64,000 nucleotides of DNA from Syntrophus gentianae (GTDB lineage: Bacteria; Desulfobacterota; Syntrophia; Syntrophales; Syntrophaceae): positions 1-64,000 of the forward strand of contig NZ_FOBS01000016.1 in assembly GCF_900109885.1 (NCBI RefSeq), written 5' to 3'. Position numbers and translations under genes: made by a program. Positions 15,114 to 24,140 of the stretch are shown piece by piece; positions within the stretch are counted from its first letter, which is position 1; each line of letters begins with the position of its first letter. The notes under the pieces were generated by a model. The model had not been told where the DNA came from. It was given only the letters and a program-made list of their open reading frames with translations, and searched no databases.

Positions 15114-17275
15114 CCCGGAAGCGGATCTTTGTTACGGGGATGGGCATGATCAGCCCCCTCGGTTCAGATGTGCCGAATACCCTGCAGGCTCTGAGTTTTT
15201 CTAGATCGGGCCTCAAACCGCTCTCCAGGTTTCCGGCTCCCTGTCTTCTGCCCGTCGGTGAGATCCCGGATGGAACACCGCTGGTGGAACCAATTCCCGC
15301 CACGCATCGATACGCCCTGGCTGCGGCCTTCGAGGCGGTCAAGGGCCAGTCCGGACCGCCGGAAAGCGTGATCGTGGGAACCACGACCGGCGGGATGCCG
15401 CTGACGGAAGAAAGGTTGAGGCAGGGAGTGACCGATCCCGCCGCCTACCGTTATCACGCCACCTCATCAATCGCCGAAACAATCGCACAAAAACTCAACT
15501 GCCGGGGACCGGTCTGGACCATTTCCACTGCCTGCTCTTCCGGGGCGGTTGCCCTGGCGCTGGCCCTGGAACTGCTTCGCAATGGCCGATTTCAGCGGGT
15601 TCTGGCCGGCGGCGCCGATGCCCTGTGCCGGTTGACCTATTTTGGCTTTTCCAGCCTTCAAGTTCTCGATCCCCGGGGAGGCCACCCCTTCGACCTTTCC
15701 CGGAAAGGATTGTCCCTGGGGGAAGGGGCGGCGATGCTGTTCCTGGTGGCGGCGGAATGTCCGCCGGAAGGGGCGCTCGTCGAACTGGCGGGAGCGGGAT
15801 TGTCCTGCGATGCCTGGCACCCTTCGTCACCGCAACCGGAGGGGGCCGGCGCCCGGAAAGCCATGGCAAAGGCACTGGATGATGCCGGAATCTCCCCGGC
15901 TGAAGTCGATCACGTCAATCTTCACGGGACAGGGACGCCGGACAATGATTCCGCCGAGGCGTGGGCCCTTAGGAAGCTCTTTAGAGACGGCGTGCCGCCG
16001 ATTGCTTCCGTTAAGGGCGCCTTGGGGCATTCCCTGGCCGCAGCCGGCGCCATGGAAGCGGTGATATCCGCTGCGACAATTTTATCGGGAAGGATCCCTC
16101 CGACGGTTGGGTTTGAAGTGCCTGATCCTGAGTTGAGTCTCTACCCCTCTTCGAATTCCGTCAAGACTGCGGTGAACACCGTCTTGTCCAACTCTTTCGG
16201 CTTTGGCGGGAACAATGCGGCACTGGTCTTTCGCCATCCTGAATTTCCGGGCAGGCATCGGGCAGGTGACAAGGTGTCTTCCTTTTCCATTCTGGGAGAG
16301 GCCTGTCTAACCGGTGTCGGGAATCTTGCCGAAACGCTTTCCGCTCTGGAGGCAGGCAGATCCTGTTCGGGGCAACAGGATACGGCGATGCTTTCCCGAT
16401 CCCTGGATGGCCGGGCCGTCCGCCGTCTCAAGAGGCTGCCGCGCATGGTTCTTTCCCTGGCAAAGGCCGCCTGTCCGGATCGGGTTTCGGGGAACCAGCT
16501 GAGTTCCGTCTTCTTCGGCACGGGATGGGGGCCCCTATCGGAGACCCATGATTTTCTCACCCGGCTTTTCGAATCAGGGGATCGTTTTGCCAGTCCCTTC
16601 GATTTTATCGGTTCCGTTCACAATGCACCGGCGGGACAGGTGGGCATGGAATTTCAGGCCACCGGGCCGAACCTGACGCTGACCGGCGGCGAGGCGGCCT
16701 TTGAGCAGGCCCTGGACAGCGCCGCGCTGCTGGCTCCCGGGGGCGAAGAGACGCTGCTGGTGGTGGGGGCGGATGAATATTCCCCGGCGTGGACGCCCCT
16801 TTTTGATCGCTCGGCGGTTATGGGCCCGCCTTCAGATGGTGGAGGCGCGCTCTGGTTGAAAAAGGCGGCTTCAAATGAGGGATTGAGAATCCTGGCGGTC
16901 TTTTTAGGATCGGGGGAACGGAACGACCGGGTTGTAGAAAATCTGGCGTACTGTCTCGGTGGAGGAAAGGAGTTCTGCCGGCGAATCGGTGCGGTTCTGG
17001 TCGGACTTCCCGCCGCGCAGTACCGGGAAGGTCGGCAACGGCTGACAACGTTCCTCGAACGGACCGGATTTACCGGACCGGTGCTCGATTATCGCAAGGT
17101 GATCGGGGAATTTGCTTCGGCGTCGGCGGTGGCCACGGTTCTGGGCGTGTCTTTTCTCCGGGAAGGGGAGATCCCAGCGGCGCTGAACGATGGTCAAGCC
17201 TTTCCCCTGAATGGTCGGGGGATTCTCGTTCTCGGTCTGGGGAGCGAAGTATCCGCCGTGGAGATTCTGGGCTGA
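15110..17275 (+). CDS. Ketosynthase fused to a chain-length-factor-like ketosynthase domain
   Basis: A 721-residue protein with two thiolase-fold halves. Residues 1-385 are a complete FabF-type ketosynthase: STACSSG with active Cys142, VNLHGTGTPDND with the first His, KGALGHSLAAAGA with Lys/His, and SFGFGGNNA. Residues about 390-721 resemble the ketoacyl-synt_2 domain of aryl-polyene-type clusters (GSVHNAPAGQVGMEF, GPNLTLTGGEAAFEQAL). Its Cys position is replaced by Gly, so this half is probably a non-catalytic chain-length partner. In known systems these are two proteins forming a heterodimer. The start is TTG with GGAG upstream and a four-base overlap with the ACP gene. Confidence 0.86.
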   Translation: MTRKRIFVTGMGMISPLGSDVPNTLQALSFSRSGLKPLSRFPAPCLLPVGEIPDGTPLVEPIPATHRYALAAAFEAVKGQSGPPESVIVGTTTGGMPLTEERLRQGVTDPAAYRYHATSSIAETIAQKLNCRGPVWTISTACSSGAVALALALELLRNGRFQRVLAGGADALCRLTYFGFSSLQVLDPRGGHPFDLSRKGLSLGEGAAMLFLVAAECPPEGALVELAGAGLSCDAWHPSSPQPEGAGARKAMAKALDDAGISPAEVDHVNLHGTGTPDNDSAEAWALRKLFRDGVPPIASVKGALGHSLAAAGAMEAVISAATILSGRIPPTVGFEVPDPELSLYPSSNSVKTAVNTVLSNSFGFGGNNAALVFRHPEFPGRHRAGDKVSSFSILGEACLTGVGNLAETLSALEAGRSCSGQQDTAMLSRSLDGRAVRRLKRLPRMVLSLAKAACPDRVSGNQLSSVFFGTGWGPLSETHDFLTRLFESGDRFASPFDFIGSVHNAPAGQVGMEFQATGPNLTLTGGEAAFEQALDSAALLAPGGEETLLVVGADEYSPAWTPLFDRSAVMGPPSDGGGALWLKKAASNEGLRILAVFLGSGERNDRVVENLAYCLGGGKEFCRRIGAVLVGLPAAQYREGRQRLTTFLERTGFTGPVLDYRKVIGEFASASAVATVLGVSFLREGEIPAALNDGQAFPLNGRGILVLGLGSEVSAVEILG

Positions 17276-17290
17276 TCGGGAAGGACCGGG

Positions 17291-18649
17291 ATGAACGTTT
17301 TATTGATTTCCGCCAATACGATGACCTCGACCTATGCGATCTACCCGCTGGGGCTGGATTATGTGGCCGGGGCGCTGCAGCCGAAGCATCGGGTGCGGAT
17401 CCTGGACCGGAATCTCTATGCAGATCCGGAGACCTTCCGCGAGGCGGTGCGAGAGGCCGCCCCAGAGGTGGTCGGGATATCCATCCGGAACATCGACACC
17501 ACGGATATCTGCCATAGTGGTTCTGCCCTTGACGGATGCCGGGAGGTTCTCCGGTCCGTCCGGTCCGTTTCTTCCGCGCCGGTCGTGCTGGGGGGCTGCG
17601 GATTTACCCTTTTCCCGGCAGAACTGATGAACCGGATGGAGGCCGATTTCGGGATCGTCGGCGAAGGAGAACGGTTCCGTGCCTTTCTCGATGTCCTCGA
17701 AGAGGGCGGGGACGTATCTTCCCTCCCAGGCGTTGTGTTGAAGGGTCAAAGGGTATCCCTGCCGGCACCCTGGCAGGAGGAGGCCTGTCGGGCCTTTGAT
17801 TCAGCAAACGCCCATGTGTCCTTTTACCTGCAGCGGGGAGGAATCCTCAATCTTCAGAGCAAACGGGGCTGCCCCTACGAGTGCATCTACTGCACCTATC
17901 CCGAAATTGAAGGCCGTCGATTCCGGTTCCATGACCCCCTGGCGGTGGCCCGGGAGGCTCGCGCCCTTCAGGACGGCGGGGCGAAGTTTCTCTACTTTAC
18001 GGATTCCGTCTTCAACAGCCATGAAGGCCACAGTCTGGCCGTGGCGAAGGCCCTGATCCGAACCGGCGTTTCCATCCCCTGGGGCGGCTTTTTTGCCCCG
18101 GTTCCTTCCCGGGAGAATTTTTATCGGAACCTTGCCGATGCCGGCCTGACCCATGTGGAATTCGGAACGGAATCCCTCTCTGACCGGATGCTGATGACAT
18201 ACCGGAAGCCCTTCCGGACGGCCGGTGTTTACGGGGCTCACCAGCAGGCCCTTAAGGCAGGCGTGCATGTGGCCCATTTCTTTCTTCTGGGCGGTCCCGG
18301 CGAGAGCGGGGATACCCTGGAGGAGACCCTGGCGGGGGCGGAAAGACTGGAACGGGCCGTGTTCTTTTTTTTCTGCGGCCTGCGAATCTACCCCGGTACG
18401 GCAATTTACGATGTGGCCCTTCGCGAAGGACAGATTGCCCCGGATTCTTCCCTGCTGGAACCGACGTTCTACCAGTCTCCGGAGATCAGCAGTGCGGAAA
18501 TTTACCGGCGGTTGCAGGAAAGGTCAGGGGGGCGTCCATCCTGGGTTGTGGGGTCCGGCGGCGAGAAAACAGGGGAAATTCTCTCCCGTCTCCATGGCCG
18601 GGGACACTCCGGTCCCCTCTGGGAATATCTGATCCCCCGCCGGCGATGA
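17291..18649 (+). CDS. B12-binding radical SAM enzyme of the lipid cluster
   Basis: A 452-residue protein. Residues 1-150 have a cobalamin-binding Rossmann-like domain (MNVLLISANTM, YPLGLDYVAGAL, VVGISIRNID, VVLGGCGFTLFP, FGIVGEGE). It lacks a clear DxHxxG base-off motif. The radical SAM core starts at CPYECIYC (Cys194, Cys198, Cys201), followed by FLYFTDSVFN, VEFGTESLSDRML and LLGGPGES. Enzymes of this layout methylate unactivated carbons or form C-C bonds, and homologues are known in hopanoid and other lipid pathways. Here the probable substrate is the ACP-bound chain (inference). It overlaps the deacetylase start by four bases. Confidence 0.87.
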   Translation: MNVLLISANTMTSTYAIYPLGLDYVAGALQPKHRVRILDRNLYADPETFREAVREAAPEVVGISIRNIDTTDICHSGSALDGCREVLRSVRSVSSAPVVLGGCGFTLFPAELMNRMEADFGIVGEGERFRAFLDVLEEGGDVSSLPGVVLKGQRVSLPAPWQEEACRAFDSANAHVSFYLQRGGILNLQSKRGCPYECIYCTYPEIEGRRFRFHDPLAVAREARALQDGGAKFLYFTDSVFNSHEGHSLAVAKALIRTGVSIPWGGFFAPVPSRENFYRNLADAGLTHVEFGTESLSDRMLMTYRKPFRTAGVYGAHQQALKAGVHVAHFFLLGGPGESGDTLEETLAGAERLERAVFFFFCGLRIYPGTAIYDVALREGQIAPDSSLLEPTFYQSPEISSAEIYRRLQERSGGRPSWVVGSGGEKTGEILSRLHGRGHSGPLWEYLIPRRR

Positions 18650-19461
18650 AGCGATTCTTCCCCCCTCTGAAAACCCCGGCGCTCCGGGCCGGTCTGGCGG
18701 CCCTGTTCTCCGCGGCGGCCCTGTTCCCCATGGAACCCCGCTGGAGCATTCTTCCGCTCCTTCTCTTTGTCCTTTCCTGTCTGATGGCGCCCTTTTTCCC
18801 CCGCTGGGGCTATTTCCTGCCGGTGATCAGCCGGGGACCTTCGAACCGGCGGGGCGTGGCCCTGACCGTTGATGACGGTCCCGATCCGGAAATGACGCCC
18901 CGGCTCCTGGATCTGCTCGGGCAACGGGGGATGAAGGCCACCTTTTTCGTGACGGGCAGGCAGGTTTTGAGGCATCCCGAACTGATCCGGAAGATTCTTG
19001 CGGAAGGCCATACGGTGGGCAATCATTCCTTCAGCCATGATGTCCTGCTGATGCTCCGGTCGTCACGGCGTCTGGCGGAAGAAATCGACCGGCTGCAGGA
19101 GGTCCTCTCTTCTTTCGGTATCCGTCCTCGCGTTTTCCGGCCGCCGGTGGGGATCACCAACCCCCGACTCGGTCCGGTTCTCCGCCGGCGGGGAATGTCC
19201 TGTGTGAATTTCGACTGCCGGGCCTTGGATGCCGGCAACCGCCGGATTAAAGGGATTTCCCGCAAACTTCTAAAAAAAATGCGGCCGGGCAGCATTCTCC
19301 TGATCCATGATTTTCGGCCCTCGGAAAAGACGGACATTCGACAATGGATTACGGAAATCGATGCCCTCCTGGAAGGGATCGCCCGATGTGGATATAAAGT
19401 TGTCCCGCTCCAGGAATTAACCGACATCCCGGTTATGGAAAAAGGCATTCCCGTTGCATAA
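18646..19461 (+). CDS. Polysaccharide-deacetylase (NodB) family protein, membrane-anchored
   Basis: A 271-residue protein with two hydrophobic segments near the N-terminus (about residues 12-28 and 33-47), then a NodB homology domain: VALTVDDGPDPEMTPRLL with the metal/catalytic Asp pair, ATFFVTGRQVL, GHTVGNHSFSHD with the metal His, and FRPPVGITNP. Family members remove N- or O-acetyl groups from sugars and related amides. Its presence inside a fatty-acid-type operon is unexpected. It could deacylate a lipid head group or sugar, or act as a C-N hydrolase on a pathway intermediate; the sequence does not decide. ATGA overlap with the radical SAM gene makes co-translation likely. Confidence 0.87.
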   Translation: MKRFFPPLKTPALRAGLAALFSAAALFPMEPRWSILPLLLFVLSCLMAPFFPRWGYFLPVISRGPSNRRGVALTVDDGPDPEMTPRLLDLLGQRGMKATFFVTGRQVLRHPELIRKILAEGHTVGNHSFSHDVLLMLRSSRRLAEEIDRLQEVLSSFGIRPRVFRPPVGITNPRLGPVLRRRGMSCVNFDCRALDAGNRRIKGISRKLLKKMRPGSILLIHDFRPSEKTDIRQWITEIDALLEGIARCGYKVVPLQELTDIPVMEKGIPVA

Positions 19462-19568
19462 AAAAATTTTGCCTGACTCTTAAAACAGTGATATAGACGA
19501 CAACTTCGATGTAGAAACATGAAGTTTCCAGCTGCAGTCTCGGATCATCGGCCGACAGGAAGAAGAGG

Positions 19569-19943
19569 ATGGAAACCTGGGATATTCCGGCAGACATGAC
19601 TTTTCAGCCGCCGAATGGCGTGATTCTTCAGGCCAGGGCGCCGCAGAATTCGCCATGGTTTGACGGTCACTTTCCCGGACAGCCGATCCTGCCCGGCATT
19701 GCCCTGATTTCTCTGGTAAAAAAAGGCATCCGTTTTTTCGGCGAAAAACAAAAACTGAATTTCCAGCATTTCGGGATTCGCAAAGCAAGGTTCACCCTGC
19801 CCATACGACCGGGCGATGCCTTTGAAATCTCGCTGCTGTGCCGGGTTTCAGAGGGGAAACTGGTTGCTTCCTTCAAGATCCACTTCAAGGGAGAAATGGC
19901 GGGAAACGGCATTGCGGAGGCTTCCTGTGCGTCGGAGTCTTGA
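19569..19943 (+). CDS. FabA/FabZ-type hotdog dehydratase
   Basis: A 124-residue single-hotdog protein with the FabZ/FabA signature WFDGHFPGQPILPGIALI. The His of GHFP is the usual catalytic base. The acidic catalytic residue expected further along the central helix is not obvious (LVKKGIRFFGE), so activity may be altered. It is shorter than FabZ (about 145). It would dehydrate 3-hydroxyacyl-ACP. It follows the deacetylase by 107 bases, which may hold an internal promoter, and precedes the second ACP by 48 bases. Confidence 0.8.
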   Translation: METWDIPADMTFQPPNGVILQARAPQNSPWFDGHFPGQPILPGIALISLVKKGIRFFGEKQKLNFQHFGIRKARFTLPIRPGDAFEISLLCRVSEGKLVASFKIHFKGEMAGNGIAEASCASES

Positions 19944-19991
19944 AGAGCTGGTCGATTTGAAATTTTGTGTTTTTAGGGAGGAAGTTACAAA

Positions 19992-20273
19992 ATGTCGGTA
20001 GATCTGGACATCAATGCGATCATTCGGCGCGTGGCCGAAATTGTCATCTTTGAATTGAAGCTTCAGGAGGTGACGGCGGACACCTTTGATCCGGAGCTGG
20101 ATCTCGTGGACGAACTGGGGATCGACAGCATGGATCTGGCCACGATTGCCCTGGCATTGCAGGATGAGTACGATATCGAAATCGATGAAGACGATTATCC
20201 CGGCTTGAAAACGATCTCCCTCATTGCCCGTTATATTGAAAAAAGGCTGACCGGAAACCCGTCGGCGAACTGA
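19992..20273 (+). CDS. Acyl carrier protein 2 of the lipid cluster
   Basis: A 93-residue acyl carrier protein with site ELGIDSMDLATIAL, Ser46 being the pantetheine residue, and a very acidic third helix region (DEYDIEIDEDDYPGL). It differs clearly from ACP 1, so the two probably serve different steps or partners. The start ATG is 20 bases beyond a GGGAGGAAG Shine-Dalgarno region. It lies 11 bases before the radical SAM gene. Confidence 0.9.
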   Translation: MSVDLDINAIIRRVAEIVIFELKLQEVTADTFDPELDLVDELGIDSMDLATIALALQDEYDIEIDEDDYPGLKTISLIARYIEKRLTGNPSAN

Positions 20274-20284
20274 ATAACCCTTTT

Positions 20285-21388
20285 ATGGATGCCTTGAAAA
20301 CGGACATACAGTCGGCGTTTCGGAACGAGCCGAATTTCCCTCGGGAAAGGAAATGGAAATTCTCCGAACTCCTGGCAGAGCCCCCGGTCCGGGAACGCTG
20401 GGAGAAGGTGCGCAAGTATTTCTTCCTTCGTGAGTCGACCTTTGACATGACCAACCGCTGCAACCTGCGCTGCGACGGCTGTTACTATTATGAAGGGGAA
20501 AAACCCCTTGCGGTCGAAAACCGGGACCCGGAGTCCTGGCGCAAACTCATGCAGGCCGAAAAGGCCCGGGGGATTACCTACGTGGTCCTCGCCGGTGCGG
20601 AGCCGTCGCTGGTTCCGGAACTTATGTCCGTGTGCTACGAAGAAATTCCCCTGGGATGCATTGCCTCCAACGGATTTCTCCCCATTCCCGAAGCGATCGG
20701 CTATAAAATTCATGTTTCCGTCTGGGGAAATGATGACACCAGCGCCCGCGTCCGCCAGGCCGGTGGCCTACTGGAGCGCCAGATAAAAAATTACCGGGGG
20801 GATCCCCGGGCGGTCTTTGTCTACACCTTTACGAAGGAGAATATCGAAGAGGCCTATCCGGTCGTGGATACCCTGGCCTCCTGCGACTGCAGGGTAACCT
20901 TCAACATGTTTTCCGCGCCCGTCGGGTATAAGGGGTCGCTGCGTCACGACAGGGAATCCCTTGACCGCGTCCGTGCCGTCATGAGGGACTTGCTGCTTCG
21001 CCATCCCCGTCATGTGCTCTTTTCCTGTTACAATGCCGTGGCGCACACCCGGGAAGCGAGCCTCCACGATCTGTTTTCTTGCTCCTATCCCCGGCGAAAC
21101 AGGTCAACGGAGATCGGTCTGGGCCGGTCTTTCCGGCAGTACCGGACAGACCTGACCTGGGACCGGGAAGCGGCCTGCTGCGTTCCCGATACGGATTGCG
21201 CGGATTGCCGTCATTATGCCGCGGGAAGCGCCGTGGTGACTGCGCGGCTGTACCGCCATGTCACCGACCCGCTGACCTTCCGGTCCTGGCTGGATTATGT
21301 GGATACCTATCTTGCCGTGTGGGTCATGGGGTACGAAAAAGGGGAAAATCTCTGTAACGAGCTGATTTCGCCCCCCGTAAATTTATAA
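20285..21388 (+). CDS. Radical SAM protein A of the lipid cluster
   Basis: A 367-residue radical SAM protein. The cluster-binding motif is CNLRCDGC (Cys59, Cys63, Cys66) after TFDMTNR, with VVLAGAEPSL taking the place of the GGEP motif. A C-terminal Cys-rich segment AACCVPDTDCADCRHY could bind an auxiliary iron-sulfur cluster, as in SPASM-like enzymes. It has no B12 domain. It is closely paired with the next radical SAM gene (12 bases apart, same architecture), which suggests duplication and perhaps a heterodimer. The start ATG has only a weak Shine-Dalgarno. The reaction is unknown; acyl-chain modification is inferred from context. Confidence 0.85.
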   Translation: MDALKTDIQSAFRNEPNFPRERKWKFSELLAEPPVRERWEKVRKYFFLRESTFDMTNRCNLRCDGCYYYEGEKPLAVENRDPESWRKLMQAEKARGITYVVLAGAEPSLVPELMSVCYEEIPLGCIASNGFLPIPEAIGYKIHVSVWGNDDTSARVRQAGGLLERQIKNYRGDPRAVFVYTFTKENIEEAYPVVDTLASCDCRVTFNMFSAPVGYKGSLRHDRESLDRVRAVMRDLLLRHPRHVLFSCYNAVAHTREASLHDLFSCSYPRRNRSTEIGLGRSFRQYRTDLTWDREAACCVPDTDCADCRHYAAGSAVVTARLYRHVTDPLTFRSWLDYVDTYLAVWVMGYEKGENLCNELISPPVNL

Positions 21389-21400
21389 AATCGAGGATTT

Positions 21401-22399
21401 ATGAAAACCGTAAGTTCCCTGCTGGATGAAGAATGGTATGCGCGATACCGGCGGATCTCCAATCTCAACATCCGCAGTTCCATCTATGACGTGACCAACC
21501 GCTGCAACCTCCGTTGCAAGGGGTGTTTCTTCTTTTCCTCCGGCGAACATGAGGCGGCCCGGGAGGAAGAGGATCTCTCGAAATGGGAAGCCTTTGTGGA
21601 GAGTGAAAAAGAGCGGGGCGTGAATCTGGCGATCCTGATCGGCGGGGAGCCGACCCTCTTTCTCGACCGCATCGAGGCCTTCTATAAAAGGCTGCCGACC
21701 TACTGCGCCACCAACGGTCTCATCCGCGTTCCCCGGGAGCGTTTCCCCGATCTGATGATCGGAATTTCCCTTTGGGGCGATCCGGACGATGAAATCCGCT
21801 TGCGGGGGAAGGACACCTTCGCGATATCCAGCCGGAATTATGAAGGAGACCCCTGGACCTATTACCTCTTCACGATCACCCCCCGGCAGGTGGGCAAGAT
21901 CGAGCCGATGGTCCGGCGCATCCGCGATGTGGGGCTCAAAGTACACATGCAGCTCCTGTCCAATGACGAAGGCGTGGACGGGTTTTCCTGGACGGAGGAA
22001 CAGCTCCGGGAGGTCCGCTTGGAGATGGACGGCGCACTGGATACGTTTCCGGAAACGGTCATCTCATCAAAATATTACCATGAGATCATCACCACGGGGA
22101 AGATGTTCGGCCGTCCCTTCGGCTGGGCGGAATGCCCCTCGGTCACGGAACCCATGGATTCCCGGGACCCCCGCCCCCGGCGGCTGATCCGCTTCATCCG
22201 CTGGGCTTCGGATCTGAAGACCATGCACCGCTGCTGCACCTCGGCGACCCGCGACTGTTCGACCTGCAAGGACGGCGCGGCCCATATGAGCTGGGTGATG
22301 GTCAACAAACGGGAGCATCTGCAAAGCGCGAAGGATCTGCAGAACTGGATTGAAGTTTATGAGATGTTCGCCAAACTCTACCGCTTCATCCCCTGGTAG
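21401..22399 (+). CDS. Radical SAM protein B of the lipid cluster
   Basis: A 332-residue radical SAM protein related to its upstream neighbour: IYDVTNRCNLRCKGCFFF (Cys35, Cys39, Cys42), LAILIGGEPTLFL with a normal GGEP, CATNGLIRVP, and a C-terminal Cys cluster RCCTSATRDCSTCKDGAA. It shares with protein A the segments SR/KNYEGDP-like and ISLWGDPDD/VSVWGNDD, so the two are paralogues. It probably holds a radical SAM [4Fe-4S] cluster plus an auxiliary one. The reaction is not known. A 72-base gap separates it from the ketosynthase that follows. Confidence 0.87.
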   Translation: MKTVSSLLDEEWYARYRRISNLNIRSSIYDVTNRCNLRCKGCFFFSSGEHEAAREEEDLSKWEAFVESEKERGVNLAILIGGEPTLFLDRIEAFYKRLPTYCATNGLIRVPRERFPDLMIGISLWGDPDDEIRLRGKDTFAISSRNYEGDPWTYYLFTITPRQVGKIEPMVRRIRDVGLKVHMQLLSNDEGVDGFSWTEEQLREVRLEMDGALDTFPETVISSKYYHEIITTGKMFGRPFGWAECPSVTEPMDSRDPRPRRLIRFIRWASDLKTMHRCCTSATRDCSTCKDGAAHMSWVMVNKREHLQSAKDLQNWIEVYEMFAKLYRFIPW

Positions 22400-22471
22400 G
22401 CGAATGGGCCTGTCGTTCTCCCCGGCGCGATTGAACAATCCTTCCAAAATTCTGTTTTCCGGGCGGCATTC

Positions 22472-23722
22472 ATGAATCAGGAAAGGCCGGTTATTCTTGG
22501 GTATGACGCGGTTTCACCCCTGGGGGCGGATCTGGAATCCTCATGGCAGCGGGCGCTCCGGGGCGAAAGCGGCATCGGTCCCCTGACTCGCTTCCCCCTG
22601 CGCAGGAACTTTCCCGTTCGCATCGCCGGCCAGGTCGAAGAAATCGGCGAGGCGGCCTTTTCATTCCTTCATCCCCGCGACATGGCGCAATGGACGTCGC
22701 CGATTTTCCGCCATGCCCTCCTGGTCGTCCATCGGGCCCTGGGAAAAAGCGGCCTGGAAATAACTCAAGACATTGCGCCCCGGGTTGCGATCACCTTCAG
22801 CTCGGCCATCGGCGGGCTCGACGCCGTGCTTTCCGCGGATCGCCTTCTCCAGGCCGAAAACAAACTTCCCCATCCTTTCACCAATCCCAACTCCTGCATC
22901 AACATGGTCGGGGGAAAGATCTCCATACTGACCGGGGCAACGGGGCCGATAACGTCCACGATTACCGCCTGCGCCACGGGGGCGACTTCCCTGATCATCG
23001 GCGCCCTTTTCCTCCAGCAGGGCATGGCCGATGTGGTCATCTGCGGAGCGGTCGATTTTCCCCTGGTTGAGCCGATCGTGGCTGGTTTCGCCACGATGAA
23101 CGGGGCGTATCGACCGAAGAGCGGGGAAGGGGAGGAGCCACCGCAGCGGGCCAGCCGTCCCTTTTCTCTCCATCGCCGGGGCTTTGTCGTTGCGGAAGGG
23201 GCCGCCTGCATTGTCCTCGCGACGAAGGCCTTTGCGAAGGCCCATGGATTGCCCTGGTCCCTGGAGATGGCCGGATGGAGCATGACGGCCGATGCCTTTC
23301 ATTTCGTCGCGCCCAATCCGGAAACAGTGCAGCGGTGCGTCGAGGAAAGCATCCGATCCGCCGGTCTTTACCCGGCGGATATCCAGGTGGTCAATGCCCA
23401 TGGGACATCGACCAAAGTGGGAGACAAGGTGGAGGCGGACGTCCTGCGCCGGGTCTTCGGACAAACCCTTCCCCCGATCTCGGCGAACAAATCCCAGCTA
23501 GGCCATGCCATGGGGGCCTCCAGCGCCATCGAAACCGTCCTGGCCCTGGAAGGAATGTTGCGAAATACCGTGCTGCCGACGATCAATTATCTGCCCGACC
23601 CCGACATCCCCCTGGAGTCGATTGCCGACAAGGCCACCTCCGTGCCCCAGGAATTTCTGCTGAAAAACGCCTTCGGCTTCGGCGGCTGCAATTCCTGCAT
23701 CGTTTTCCAGCGAACCGCCTGA
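22472..23722 (+). CDS. Beta-ketoacyl-ACP synthase (FabF type), copy 2
   Basis: A 416-residue ketosynthase with ITACATGATSL (active Cys167), VNAHGTSTKVGDK (His), ANKSQLGHAMGASSA (Lys/His) and NAFGFGGCNSC near the C-terminus. Its length matches FabF. It extends acyl chains by Claisen condensation with malonyl-ACP. It differs from the ketosynthase half of the fused protein and is closer to copy 3 downstream. It is the last gene of the left part of the cluster. A 49-bp piece of its catalytic-His region is duplicated 1,220 bp downstream. Confidence 0.9.
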   Translation: MNQERPVILGYDAVSPLGADLESSWQRALRGESGIGPLTRFPLRRNFPVRIAGQVEEIGEAAFSFLHPRDMAQWTSPIFRHALLVVHRALGKSGLEITQDIAPRVAITFSSAIGGLDAVLSADRLLQAENKLPHPFTNPNSCINMVGGKISILTGATGPITSTITACATGATSLIIGALFLQQGMADVVICGAVDFPLVEPIVAGFATMNGAYRPKSGEGEEPPQRASRPFSLHRRGFVVAEGAACIVLATKAFAKAHGLPWSLEMAGWSMTADAFHFVAPNPETVQRCVEESIRSAGLYPADIQVVNAHGTSTKVGDKVEADVLRRVFGQTLPPISANKSQLGHAMGASSAIETVLALEGMLRNTVLPTINYLPDPDIPLESIADKATSVPQEFLLKNAFGFGGCNSCIVFQRTA

Positions 23723-23843
23723 CATCCAACAGGCCGGCGATCATAAGAAGAAGTCACCCTGACGGAATTCATTTCATTTTTTGCCTAACGAAGGCCTCAT
23801 CGGGAGGCAAGCGTCTTTATTTGCGATCCGGTGAATGCCATGG

Positions 23844-24140
23844 TTATGGCATTATCTCGTCCACAGGCAGTATTTGCTTCCCATGACGAACAGTAAGAAC
23901 AGAAAGCCTCGTTTTTTCGACGCGGTAGATTATACGGTAGTTACCATAGATCAATTCCCTTATACTCTTGATGTCTATTTCGGGAACGACCCTGCCAATT
24001 TCGGGAAACTTCTTCAGCTCTTCCACTTTCTCAAACACCGTATTGACCCAGTTCTCGGCTGCACTGGGATTATCTGCTGCGATGTACTCTGCTATTTCCG
24101 CCACTCTGTCTACCGCCAGAGGTGACCAAAGTATCCTCAT
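23844..24140 (-). CDS. ParE/RelE-superfamily toxin
   Basis: A 98-residue protein with the ParE/RelE pattern: WSPLAVDRVAEIAEYIA at the N-terminus, FPEIGRVVPE, then IRELIYGNYRIIYRVE and VLTVRHGKQILP. Members block gyrase (ParE) or cleave mRNA (RelE), and sequence alone does not settle which. It is translated after its antitoxin with a four-base overlap (ATGA). The pair lies in a lower-G+C segment inside the lipid cluster. Confidence 0.87.
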   Translation of the reverse strand: MRILWSPLAVDRVAEIAEYIAADNPSAAENWVNTVFEKVEELKKFPEIGRVVPEIDIKSIRELIYGNYRIIYRVEKTRLSVLTVRHGKQILPVDEIMP

